Shown: positions 8,155 through 15,950 of the stretch, in pieces | How the letters are laid out: every line of letters begins with the position of its first letter | Numbering within the stretch: the stretch's first letter is position 1 | Origin: JAISDD01 sp031553935 | GTDB taxonomy: Bacteria > Bacillota > Syntrophomonadia > Syntrophomonadales > Syntrophomonadaceae | DNA length: 39,652 bases | Assembly: GCA_031553935.1 (NCBI GenBank) | Contig: JAVBKS010000029.1 | Coordinates: forward strand, 1-39,652 | Direction: 5' to 3' | The notes under the pieces: model-generated | Told to the model about the DNA's origin: nothing | The model's database searches: none | What the model saw: only the letters and a program-made list of their open reading frames with translations | Program-made: the position numbers and the translations under genes

Positions 8155-8562
8155 TTAAAATTTCACATCCTCCCTTGTTGTCCCCTCGCAGGAGATATAG
8201 GTTTTTACTTCTTCGATAAGAAGATAGAATAGCTTAAATGTTGGGTTGTCTGGGGTCTGATAGTTACGCTTAACCATGGGGGTCTCTTCCATGACCCGAG
8301 TCTTGAACGCCATATCATCCACGAATGTCACTTTGCCGTTCAGTGTCAGCACTGGTGAATAATTTCGAGGGTAGCAGCAAAACGAAGCTTTCGGGCTGGA
8401 CATAAGCTGTGCGTACACAGGTTTATCGCCTCCGGTGCTGAAATATAGCTTGTTGCCCTCGGAAAACAGGCTGTGGAGAACCCTTGTATCCAACTTGTCT
8501 CCGTTTTGCGTTGCCAGCACTCCTATTGGATTCGCTTTTAATATTTCTAAGTAATCCATCAT
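8155..8562 (-). CDS. PPOX-class (pyridoxamine 5'-phosphate oxidase-like) flavin-binding protein
   Basis: A 135-residue protein of the PNPOx-like split-barrel fold. It has the family's opening (YLEILKANPIGVLATQNGDK), a central LYFSTGGDKPVYAQLMSSPK strand-helix, and the FCCYPRNY and LNGKVTFVDD strands. Small members bind FMN or F420 and reduce or oxidise varied substrates; this one's substrate is unknown. ATG 8562 is preceded by GAGGAG. It is transcribed divergently from a TetR regulator, with two palindromic sites between them, so repression by that regulator is the simple model. Confidence 0.8.
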   Translation of the reverse strand: MMDYLEILKANPIGVLATQNGDKLDTRVLHSLFSEGNKLYFSTGGDKPVYAQLMSSPKASFCCYPRNYSPVLTLNGKVTFVDDMAFKTRVMEETPMVKRNYQTPDNPTFKLFYLLIEEVKTYISCEGTTREDVKF

Positions 8563-8587
8563 GTTGTTCCACTCCTCAACACCATAT

Positions 8588-8603
8588 TAGTACAACTGTA
8601 CTA
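8588..8603. promoter_or_regulatory. TetR operator O1 (perfect palindrome)
   Basis: TAGTACA-AC-TGTACTA is a perfect 16-bp dyad. It lies between the PPOX promoter and the PPOX start, so a protein bound here would act as a roadblock. The half-site recurs in O2, 34 bp away centre to centre. Confidence 0.7.
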
Positions 8604-8612
8604 CGATTTCTG

Positions 8613-8641
8613 TTGAAAGTATAGTACGAGTGTGCTAAAAT
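8613..8641 (+). promoter_or_regulatory. Promoter of the TetR gene
   Basis: TTGAAA (8613-8618), a 17-nt spacer, TAAAAT (8636-8641). Operator O2 covers the spacer and touches the minus-10, which predicts autorepression. Confidence 0.6.
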
Positions 8642-8646
8642 GTCAA
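8618..8646 (-). promoter_or_regulatory. Promoter of the PPOX gene
   Basis: On the minus strand, perfect TTGACA (8646-8641), a 17-nt spacer, then TATACT (8623-8618). It occupies almost the same base pairs as the opposite-facing TetR promoter, so the two polymerase sites exclude each other. Confidence 0.7.
8622..8637. promoter_or_regulatory. TetR operator O2 (imperfect palindrome)
   Basis: TAGTACG-AG-TGTGCTA repeats the O1 dyad with a few changed positions. It falls inside the spacer-to-minus-10 region of both divergent promoters, so occupancy would block transcription in both directions. Confidence 0.6.
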
Positions 8647-8681
8647 TAGGCAAAATACAATATTTTCCGAGGTCTATTTGA

Positions 8682-9305
8682 GTGAAGAAAGACGTAAAAA
8701 ATGAGATATTGAAAACCGGGATGCGCCTTTTCCGCGAGCAAGGATATGCTAATGTTTCGATGCGCAATATCGCGGATGCGCTTGGGATGAGCGTAGGAAA
8801 TCTTACTTACCATTTTAAAAGGAAAGAGGAATTAATCGAATCGGTGATATACGCTCAGCTTGAGAGTTTTGAACCGCCTCCGACACCAACGACAATCAAA
8901 CAGCTGGACGAGTTCTTTTCGCGAGGAGTTGAGGAACAAAAGGGTGACGATTATTTTCTAAGGTATTACGATGAGCTTGCTACGATAAGTCCTAAGATTT
9001 ACGCGATACAAGTAGAAGCAATTAAAACCAGGAAGAAAAAGCTGTACGACGCGTTCGACATCCTTGAGCAAAAAGGGCTGATGAAACCCGAAGAATTTCC
9101 AGGGCAAAGAGATGCAATAATTGACGTAATCAATATCATAAAAATTTATTGGACCCCATCGCAGGAAGCGCTGTCGAGTGCTTTGGAGAGCCCGATAAAT
9201 TGCCTGCGGAGCATAATCTATGGACTCTTAACAGATAAAGGGAAAAAAGATTATTGCATTGAATTACGAAGCTGCTCCATAAAAACGAGAGAGCAAATCA
9301 AATAA
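8682..9305 (+). CDS. TetR/AcrR-family transcriptional regulator
   Basis: A 207-residue regulator. The N-terminal DNA-binding domain (about residues 5-52) has the classical TetR layout: ILKTGMRLFREQGYANVSMR, then IADALGMSVGNLTYHFKRKE as the helix-turn-helix. The C-terminal ligand domain is not recognisable, as usual. The start is GTG 8682, which has only a weak RBS, so expression is probably low. It is divergent from the PPOX gene, and the intergenic region holds two matching dyads overlapping both promoters. The likely role is repressor of itself and of the PPOX (and possibly MBL lipoprotein) transcript in response to an unknown small molecule. Confidence 0.9.
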   Translation: MKKDVKNEILKTGMRLFREQGYANVSMRNIADALGMSVGNLTYHFKRKEELIESVIYAQLESFEPPPTPTTIKQLDEFFSRGVEEQKGDDYFLRYYDELATISPKIYAIQVEAIKTRKKKLYDAFDILEQKGLMKPEEFPGQRDAIIDVINIIKIYWTPSQEALSSALESPINCLRSIIYGLLTDKGKKDYCIELRSCSIKTREQIK

Positions 9306-9307
9306 CA

Positions 9308-9337
9308 CCTGCTTGGATGACTTGTATGCTGGCGCTT
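9308..9337. repeat. 30-bp echo of the Fn3-repeat gene
   Basis: The segment matches 6638-6667, inside the first Fn3 module, with only a few mismatches (shared core CCTGCTTGGATGA). On the minus strand it would encode the same IQ-IQAGV peptide. There is no open frame around it, so it is likely the last trace of a deleted paralogue or a partial duplication. Confidence 0.5.
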
Positions 9338-9408
9338 ATGAATAGCACCCTAGTTTTTGCATCTCAAATTGGTCGAGCATTTATTATTATCATGATCGAT
9401 TGATTTCC

Positions 9409-9942
9409 CTATAAGTGTAGACGCCTCATAACGAAATGACTGAGGTAAAAAAGCTGACTGAAACGCATAACCACATAAACCGTTGCAGTTAAGGCAATAA
9501 TATTTGCAATTTTGACGGTCCTTTTTTCAAATAGCTTGAACAATAGAGAATAAATCACAATGCCGATTATTCCTCCGAAAGTATTATCAAGGATATCCGT
9601 TATATCACTTCTTCCCATTGCAAAAATGAATTGTATTATCTCGAATCCCATGGTTAGAGCAAAAATTGCCATTACCTTTTTCTTGAAAGGCCATTGCTCT
9701 TTTATCATACAGATATAGATGCCCAAGGGAATAAACAGAAGCGTATTTTGTATGATTTCACGCCAGACTATTACGCCATTTTCATCGAAGGAGCCCTGAA
9801 ATGGAACTAGGTTTACGACTCGTATTCCATCCGATAGTTCAGGCGAATAAAAGGGTAATTTGAAAAGAATAACTCCAGTTAGCAACAGAAAATATACTGC
9901 GAACAATAAAAGTGTAAGGTAGCTTTTTTTATCAGGCTTCAT
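9409..9942 (-). CDS. VanZ-like membrane protein
   Basis: A 177-residue protein with four or five hydrophobic segments. It carries the VanZ-family signature points: NLVPF after the first helix, QNTLLFIPLGIY, FEIIQFIFAMGRSDITDILDN (the E..Q...R..D..D..N series) and a glycine-rich helix GGIIGIVIY. The original VanZ gives low-level teicoplanin resistance, but the function of the wider family is unknown. I chose ATG 9942 because AAGGAGAGGAAT lies directly upstream; an in-frame extension to 10062 exists but has no RBS and no family similarity. It is a single gene, convergent with the TetR gene. Confidence 0.8.
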   Translation of the reverse strand: MKPDKKSYLTLLLFAVYFLLLTGVILFKLPFYSPELSDGIRVVNLVPFQGSFDENGVIVWREIIQNTLLFIPLGIYICMIKEQWPFKKKVMAIFALTMGFEIIQFIFAMGRSDITDILDNTFGGIIGIVIYSLLFKLFEKRTVKIANIIALTATVYVVMRFSQLFYLSHFVMRRLHL

Positions 9943-10086
9943 ATTCCTCTCCTTATGGTTGCTTACGCTTCGGCAAAGCTTGCTGTAGTCTTGTATAGAC
10001 AAGTTTACCATGTTCTTAATCAAACTTACGATAGAAAATGCTTTGGAACAAATCGCTTCCACTAAATGGAAACAATGAGCGATACA

Positions 10087-10115
10087 TTGACAAGCCTAGA
10101 AAAAAATAGTATGTT
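10087..10115 (+). promoter_or_regulatory. Promoter of the SLH-phosphatase operon
   Basis: Perfect TTGACA (10087-10092), a 17-nt spacer, TATGTT (10110-10115). The promoter is flanked by an inverted pair, ATTGACAA (10086-10093) and TTGTCAAT (10114-10121), which could be a regulator site. The transcript would start near 10122, over 110 nt before the gene. Confidence 0.55.
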
Positions 10116-10178
10116 GTCAATAGTTTTCATCTCAAAACTCAACCCTTGGTGATAGGTGACAAATTGCGAATTTACTCA

Positions 10179-10211
10179 AGCAACCATTAGCAAGGTTGCT
10201 TTTTATTTTTG
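10179..10211 (+). terminator. Intrinsic terminator inside the 5' leader of the SLH gene
   Basis: The stem AGCAACC / GGTTGCT (10179-10185 and 10194-10200), with an 8-nt loop, is followed by TTTTTATTTTT. It sits after the promoter at 10087 and only 25 bp before the gene start at 10236. No plus-strand gene precedes it, so it is either an attenuator or the end of a small RNA of about 80-90 nt. Confidence 0.65.
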
Positions 10212-10235
10212 GATAAAAATTCAAGAGGAGAAAGG

Positions 10236-13200
10236 TTGTTTAATTTGCCTATGAATAAAGCATTGCAAAAGTATATTTTAAGTTTATTAGTTGCCCTGTG
10301 GGCTGTGGTTATGAGTACGTTCTTATATGCACCGCCAGCAGCAACAGCAGATGAAGGCCTGGGCTTAACCATCAAAAGTGATGCATTAAGTGAAGAAGCA
10401 TACCTTTCTTATGAACAGCTTCTGCAATTGCCCGGCAATACATATGATTATACAGCTTATAATACTTTTCCCACATATCAGACCTCATTATCTGGCAGCG
10501 GACCCCAAATAATCGATATTTTATTAGCAGCGGGGGTTGATTTAGAACCCTTGCAGAGTATAACTTTTATTTCATCAGATGGCTTTAAGATTAAGTTCAC
10601 GGCCGAAGAATTAATACACCAAACTCGCTATTTCTTTCCCAATGGCAGAGAAGGCTCAAAAGATGGTGATAACAGAGGGGATACAGAAGGGCAAGTGCCG
10701 GTTCAAGCAATAATAAACCTGGAGTATCCGGGCGGCCGATTAATGTTTGGACAAGTAGCGCCTAATGAACAGAATTTTTCGGTTTTCGCCAAGAATATCC
10801 TCGGCGGTACAATAATTGTGTCAAATCAACCAGCTGAGCAATTAGAACCGGTAATACCTACAGTGAACAGCGGAACGGTTTCGGCAGGAGAAAAAATTAT
10901 TCTAAAGCACCCGAATTCTGCCGCCAAGATTTATTATACTACTGATGATTCCAGTCCGGATCAATTCAGTATACTATTCAATAAAAGCACTGGTTACCAA
11001 CCGGAGTTGAATACCCCCATTAACATTCATGGAAATGATGGAGATACCGTAACTATAAAGGCCCGGGCTTATTATTATGGGTTATTGCCCAGTGAAGAAC
11101 AGGTTTTTACCTATAGAATTGCTGAATCTTCACCGCAGGCGCTGAGAATAAGAGGTAATGGGATTGTCCCGGATGCTGATTTAACCCTAGCCGATTTGCA
11201 CACTATTGGCAATTCAGCGGTTGAATATAAAGTAGACAACCGCATACTTAATGTAGTCGGCTTTGATTTAGCCTCGTATTTATCTTCTGAGGGCATTATT
11301 AATCCAGCTGCTAATGTGAAATTCTATAATGTAGATGATCGGGTGCTAGAATCGGTAGATTTTCAGACGATGGAAGAGCAACAATACTTTCTAGCTTATA
11401 AGATTAATTCGGAAGCGATTAATTATTCTGACAATAAGCAAATGAAATACTATTTTGCGATACTTAGGAACAGTAACGCTGGCTTAGATGCTGCCAACCA
11501 AATCGAATATGTTAGAACTATAGAAATCGAAAGTCCTGCTGCGCCTACAGATGATGAAGCATATCTGACTATTGAGTCGCCGGAAAGCGATAACAAATTT
11601 GTCCCCGGCGCTCGGATATCAGTTGCAGGTTCTGCAAAAAATACTAATACCATAACGCTTAGCATCAAGGATGAGTCCGGCACATTATGCTATATGTTAC
11701 AAAAGCCGGTCTGTGAACAGAGTTACAAATTCAATTTATGCCTGCCAAAGGAATTGGGTAAATATACTGTCTGCCTAGGGGCTTCCGGCTTAGCAAAACC
11801 TTTGACTAGAACAATTGAAGTCTCGAGCGATGGCACTGACCCCGGAGAAGAAAATGAGCCGAACGAAGACACCATCTTGATTATTACAGGGCCAGGTGTA
11901 AATAATACTCTGAATTATAGTTGGCAAGATTTAGAGCAATTTGCGTCAAAGGAACAAATATACTCTGTGATTAACAATTATCCCACCAGCAGGTTTTATA
12001 ATACGGTTGGAATTTCGCTGCATGATATTTTGGAAACTGCAGGGCTGAAAGCAAATGCCAGCTATTTGACAGTAGAGTCTAAAGACGGTTATAGTTGCGA
12101 CTTTACTATAGACGAGCTTTTCCAAGCTCCTCGTTATTATTACCCCGGCTTAAAAGAGAATTCGATTGAGGGTAAAGTTTTTAGCGAAGCAGCACTAGCT
12201 TATGAATGGTCTGAAGGCCAAAATGCAAATAATTTACCTGCGCCTCATGCCTATAAACAACTCCTTTTTGCTGTTGGCCAGCGCAATATCACGGAACAAA
12301 ACCATCCCTGGTTTGTCGAACAGGTATGGAAGATAACGGTTAAGACCGATGATCCCGGGCAATGGGCGGTCCCTTCAGTAAACAAAACTCCCGGAGCTGT
12401 TGCAAAAGGAACACTAGTTACTTTGCAGCACGATCAATTGGACAAGATTAAGCTGTATTATACTAGCAATGGAGAAAATCCTAGTATTGACAGTTCAATG
12501 TATAATATCAGCAAATCCTATCTTAATCCGGATTTAAACAAACCAATTAGCATAGATCAAGATATGATAATCAGAGCCATTGCCGTCGGCCCGGGCAAAG
12601 CTGATAGCGAGCAAGCTAGCTTTAGCTATAGTATTGCTGCTTCGCCGACGCCCAACCCTGGTGGAGGAGGCGGTGGGCCTAGCAAGCCTTCGGTTGTTAT
12701 TGAACCTCCCAAAATCCCAACCGTCTCGCAAAGCGACAGAAATCACTTTGACTATTTTTTCACTGATCAAGAAATTAATACGCTGATTGCAAGAAATAGG
12801 AATGACAAGCTAGATTCGCTAACCATCAAGACTTCTTCTGAAAACCAACTAGTCGGCGGGCAAATGCACTTGAGTAATGCTGCTTGGTCAAGCATAGCTG
12901 AAAGTGGCTTTGACGAGGTATTTTTTGATTTCGGAATTGGACGAATAGTACTTAACAAAGAACAAATTACAATGCAAGCTGCAAAGGCTTCAGCTTTAAT
13001 TAACTTGGAATTTATAGAATTAAACCCGGAAGAAATAGAGAAAAATGCCGATAAGATAGCAAGGATAAGGGAATACCGCGTAGATATTGCAGACGGGGAA
13101 TTGGGGTCAAGCGTAATTAAAGGGCCAATTCAGATACAGATTAATTATTCGCTGGGTGAACTCCAAACGCCGGAAACCATTATCGCTTTGCAATCATCTG

Positions 13201-13862
13201 CTACTGATTTAAGTATTATCAAAAACTCACGATATGATAGTCGGCAAGGCAGGTTGATATTCTTTGCTAGTAACTTGGGGAACCTTGCACTAGCTGAAAA
13301 TCAAGTACAATTCACGGATGTTACTAATCATTGGAGCCAAGAATCGATAATTGCTTTAGCCAGCCGACAGATAATCAGCGGTTATCCGGGAGGCAATTTC
13401 TATCCGGAACAGCAGATCACCCGTGCTGAGTTTACTGCTATGATATACCGCGCCTTAGATTATCCAGAGGTTAACCCAAGTACATCTTCTTTTATTGATG
13501 TTAATAAGGACGCTTGGTATTATACTGCTGTCAGTTGGGCAGCAGCACAAGGTTTGGTTCAGGGTCAGGACAGCGACAGGTTTAATCCAAATGCATTCAT
13601 AACTAGGGAAGAAATGGCTCAACTAATATATAAATTTATATCTTCAGAGCAGGAAATAGTGAAATCAATAGGTAATAAAGCTCAGCTTCTAGATGAAGAG
13701 GATATTAGTCCATGGGCTAAAGAAGCATTTAGTGCGCTTTATCAAGCAAGCATTATTAGCGGTTCATCAGAGCAAAAAGCACTGCCGAAAGGAAATGCGA
13801 CTCGAGCGGAAGCAGCACAGTTATTATGGCAGGCTATTAACTACATTAATCAAGCGTATTAG
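10236..13862 (+). CDS. Large S-layer-anchored protein with chitobiase-like and SUOX-like modules
   Basis: A secreted cell-wall protein of about 1208 residues. Visible parts in order: signal peptide (1-38); a molybdopterin-oxidoreductase-like beta module without its cofactor cysteine (about 40-200); a CHB_HEX_C-type module (about 208-298, with KIYYTTDDSSPD); a second SUOX-like module (about 300-435); an Ig-like domain (about 445-528); a third SUOX-like module (about 545-700); a second CHB_HEX_C module (about 713-800, with KLYYTSNGENPS); a Gly linker; a beta-rich region; and three SLH domains from about residue 1026 (FTDVTNHWSQ). SLH domains bind pyruvylated wall polymers. I chose TTG 10236 because GAGGAG sits 5 nt upstream; ATG 10251 is too far from it. 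It lies 12 nt before the phosphatase gene. Confidence 0.85.
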   Translation: MFNLPMNKALQKYILSLLVALWAVVMSTFLYAPPAATADEGLGLTIKSDALSEEAYLSYEQLLQLPGNTYDYTAYNTFPTYQTSLSGSGPQIIDILLAAGVDLEPLQSITFISSDGFKIKFTAEELIHQTRYFFPNGREGSKDGDNRGDTEGQVPVQAIINLEYPGGRLMFGQVAPNEQNFSVFAKNILGGTIIVSNQPAEQLEPVIPTVNSGTVSAGEKIILKHPNSAAKIYYTTDDSSPDQFSILFNKSTGYQPELNTPINIHGNDGDTVTIKARAYYYGLLPSEEQVFTYRIAESSPQALRIRGNGIVPDADLTLADLHTIGNSAVEYKVDNRILNVVGFDLASYLSSEGIINPAANVKFYNVDDRVLESVDFQTMEEQQYFLAYKINSEAINYSDNKQMKYYFAILRNSNAGLDAANQIEYVRTIEIESPAAPTDDEAYLTIESPESDNKFVPGARISVAGSAKNTNTITLSIKDESGTLCYMLQKPVCEQSYKFNLCLPKELGKYTVCLGASGLAKPLTRTIEVSSDGTDPGEENEPNEDTILIITGPGVNNTLNYSWQDLEQFASKEQIYSVINNYPTSRFYNTVGISLHDILETAGLKANASYLTVESKDGYSCDFTIDELFQAPRYYYPGLKENSIEGKVFSEAALAYEWSEGQNANNLPAPHAYKQLLFAVGQRNITEQNHPWFVEQVWKITVKTDDPGQWAVPSVNKTPGAVAKGTLVTLQHDQLDKIKLYYTSNGENPSIDSSMYNISKSYLNPDLNKPISIDQDMIIRAIAVGPGKADSEQASFSYSIAASPTPNPGGGGGGPSKPSVVIEPPKIPTVSQSDRNHFDYFFTDQEINTLIARNRNDKLDSLTIKTSSENQLVGGQMHLSNAAWSSIAESGFDEVFFDFGIGRIVLNKEQITMQAAKASALINLEFIELNPEEIEKNADKIARIREYRVDIADGELGSSVIKGPIQIQINYSLGELQTPETIIALQSSATDLSIIKNSRYDSRQGRLIFFASNLGNLALAENQVQFTDVTNHWSQESIIALASRQIISGYPGGNFYPEQQITRAEFTAMIYRALDYPEVNPSTSSFIDVNKDAWYYTAVSWAAAQGLVQGQDSDRFNPNAFITREEMAQLIYKFISSEQEIVKSIGNKAQLLDEEDISPWAKEAFSALYQASIISGSSEQKALPKGNATRAEAAQLLWQAINYINQAY

Positions 13863-13874
13863 GAGGCAAAAAAC

Positions 13875-15449
13875 ATGAAATCTGCTGTTAAACTTATGCT
13901 GTTATTACTAATTGCGAATACGAGTTTACTCTGGATGGGGTTAAATAACTCTAGTTATGCTAATGACATGACGGTTGAGGTTGGGCAAATAACATTGTCT
14001 GTAGGTGCCGAAGCCGCCACAAGTATAACTATTAGTTGGACAGCTGCTGCTGATATACAAGCAATGGGCGTTTATTATATCAAAGGGATGGACATTCATA
14101 ACCAAATGGGTAATGCTGCTTGGATAATGGGTCAGGCCTCTCCCCTAGATGATAACAATAATCGTTGGCGAGTTGAGCTTTACGATTTGGAACCGGCGAC
14201 AACTTATTCATATGCTATCGGTACTCAAGACGGCTGGCAGGGTTACTACAGTTTCGTGACGGCTCCCCTTAAAGATGATTTTTCGTTCGTCTATTTGGGA
14301 GATACACAAGCAAATCCTGATCTAGGATCCTATAGTAATATGGGGATATTAATTGAACAGGCGAAAGCCGAACAACCTGCCTTTTTTCTGCAAGGCGGCG
14401 ACTTGATTAATGACGGCTCTGATTTAAATGAGTGGCAGGATTTTTATTCTGCGGCGGGAGATAGCTTTGCTAGCACACCGTTTATGCCGGTATACGGTAA
14501 CCATGACGCCGGAGGATTATTTAGCAATTATTTCGCCCTGCCCCAAAATGGTCCATCTCACCTTCTAGAGCATTTTTATTCTTTTAACTATGGGGATGCA
14601 CTTTTTATTGTCATGGATTCTACCTACATGGGTGTAGCAGATGAACGCTTGCTGAAATGGCTGCAAGACGAGCTGGCAGTTAGCGATAGGACTTGGAAGA
14701 TTGTCATGTTCCATCATCCCATGTATCCGGGTGTTGATAATGCCAATGATATGGCAAAAGCAAAACTATACCAGAAAATTTGGTTGCCGATTTTGGAAAA
14801 CTATGATGTTGATTTAGTTTTTAACGGACAGCAACATGTTTATATGCGCAGCAATTCGCTACTGAATGGTAAAGTTGATGCTGAGAGCCAAGGTATTACG
14901 TATATAATTGGGGTCTCCGGCGGCAAAAATTATCAGCCCGGTAATTTTGATTACATGGCAGCCACAGCTTCAGCAAGCTGCTATACAAAAGTTAGGGTAA
15001 ACGGCAATAAACTTGAAATCAATACCTACGATATCGAAGGCAAAAAAATTGATGAATGCTCTATTAATAAAAGGGCTAAAACATTTACATATGGTGAAAT
15101 TACAATTAGCGGAGCTGATGGTTCTCCTTGCACAAGCATTGGGAATAGTGGCAATTATCGGATTAATTCTGTGATCTTCAATAATGGTTCGCAACCGCAA
15201 GCTGTTCTCGTTGGCCTTCAAGTTCGCTATGGCTTGGGAGCAGGACCAACGGAAGGCGGCAAAGTACTAGCAATTTACTCCCGGGACTTGGATTTATCTC
15301 CGGGAGCAAATCCTATTGACTTAGACTTTTCTATCCCGGAAGCAGAAGCCGGTAATCTTTATGTTGATGTTTATATCTGGGACAACAACAATAAACAAAT
15401 CCCATTAGCACAACCGTTCCATCACTACGGAACACCTTACTCAACCTGA
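13875..15449 (+). CDS. Secreted purple-acid-phosphatase-like metallophosphoesterase
   Basis: A 524-residue exported calcineurin-like phosphoesterase. The signal peptide covers about 1-29. An Fn3-like N-terminal domain typical of purple acid phosphatases (SITISWTAA ... LEPATTYSYAIG) runs to about 135. The catalytic motifs follow: YLGDTQ (about 140), GGDLINDG (about 175), GNHD (about 209), FHHPMY (about 280) and NGQQHVY (about 318), where the usual G-H-x-H has Gln for the first His. The C-terminal 120 residues form another beta domain. It probably releases phosphate from organic phosphates outside the cell. An AGGAGG site lies 12 nt after the SLH gene's stop, so the two are cotranscribed; having no anchor of its own, it may associate with the S-layer protein. 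Confidence 0.85.
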   Translation: MKSAVKLMLLLLIANTSLLWMGLNNSSYANDMTVEVGQITLSVGAEAATSITISWTAAADIQAMGVYYIKGMDIHNQMGNAAWIMGQASPLDDNNNRWRVELYDLEPATTYSYAIGTQDGWQGYYSFVTAPLKDDFSFVYLGDTQANPDLGSYSNMGILIEQAKAEQPAFFLQGGDLINDGSDLNEWQDFYSAAGDSFASTPFMPVYGNHDAGGLFSNYFALPQNGPSHLLEHFYSFNYGDALFIVMDSTYMGVADERLLKWLQDELAVSDRTWKIVMFHHPMYPGVDNANDMAKAKLYQKIWLPILENYDVDLVFNGQQHVYMRSNSLLNGKVDAESQGITYIIGVSGGKNYQPGNFDYMAATASASCYTKVRVNGNKLEINTYDIEGKKIDECSINKRAKTFTYGEITISGADGSPCTSIGNSGNYRINSVIFNNGSQPQAVLVGLQVRYGLGAGPTEGGKVLAIYSRDLDLSPGANPIDLDFSIPEAEAGNLYVDVYIWDNNNKQIPLAQPFHHYGTPYST

Positions 15450-15470
15450 TCAGACTATGAAATGCTGGCT

Positions 15471-15659
15471 TTAAAGCTTTCGTTTAAATGTAGCGACAAG
15501 TCTGACCGTGCCCCCCCAAGCATAAGCTATGGGGCTAACCATGGTTACAAGTTCCCAACCATCATTGCCTAGCTTATTCAACTCTTCCTCAAGGTCAAAC
15601 TCTGATCTAAAAAACCCTTTGCCATCAATTACTATAGTTTTGTATTCCCATCTATCCAT
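15471..15659 (-). CDS. DUF4177 small protein
   Basis: A 62-residue protein with the DUF4177 pattern: it opens with WEYKTIVI, then has LEEELNKLGNDGWELVTMV and the closing strand VRLVATFKRKL. DUF4177 proteins are small cytoplasmic alpha/beta proteins of unknown function. ATG 15659 follows GGGAGGAATTATAA. It is convergent with the phosphatase gene and 21 nt from it; no clear terminator lies between. The 15660-15950 gap contains a possible extended minus-10 (TGC-TATACT on the minus strand) but no convincing minus-35. Confidence 0.8.
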   Translation of the reverse strand: MDRWEYKTIVIDGKGFFRSEFDLEEELNKLGNDGWELVTMVSPIAYAWGGTVRLVATFKRKL

Positions 15660-15950
15660 TTATAATTCCTCCCTTCGAAATAATTTGTCTAGTCGTAGTA
15701 AGTGAACTGACGATGATATTTGCCATTTTCGTTTAGATTATTACTTTAAGTATAGCATTTATTCCTGGCAATAACATTTTCTAATGTAGATTTACAGGTA
15801 AATGCAAAATTTTACTTTTTCTTTGAATTACTAGCTTGAAACTCTAGACAATTGAGCCAATTTTGCCGTACAATGGAAAAAATGAGAATGGAACGGGAGC
15901 AGAGCTTCCCTTAGCATACCTTGATATACTAAAATATGGAGTGAATTTAT

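Noticed and set aside
9943..10062. N-terminal extension of the VanZ-like protein by 40 residues
   Set aside because: The extension lacks an RBS and family similarity, while ATG 9942 has AAGGAGAGG directly upstream.
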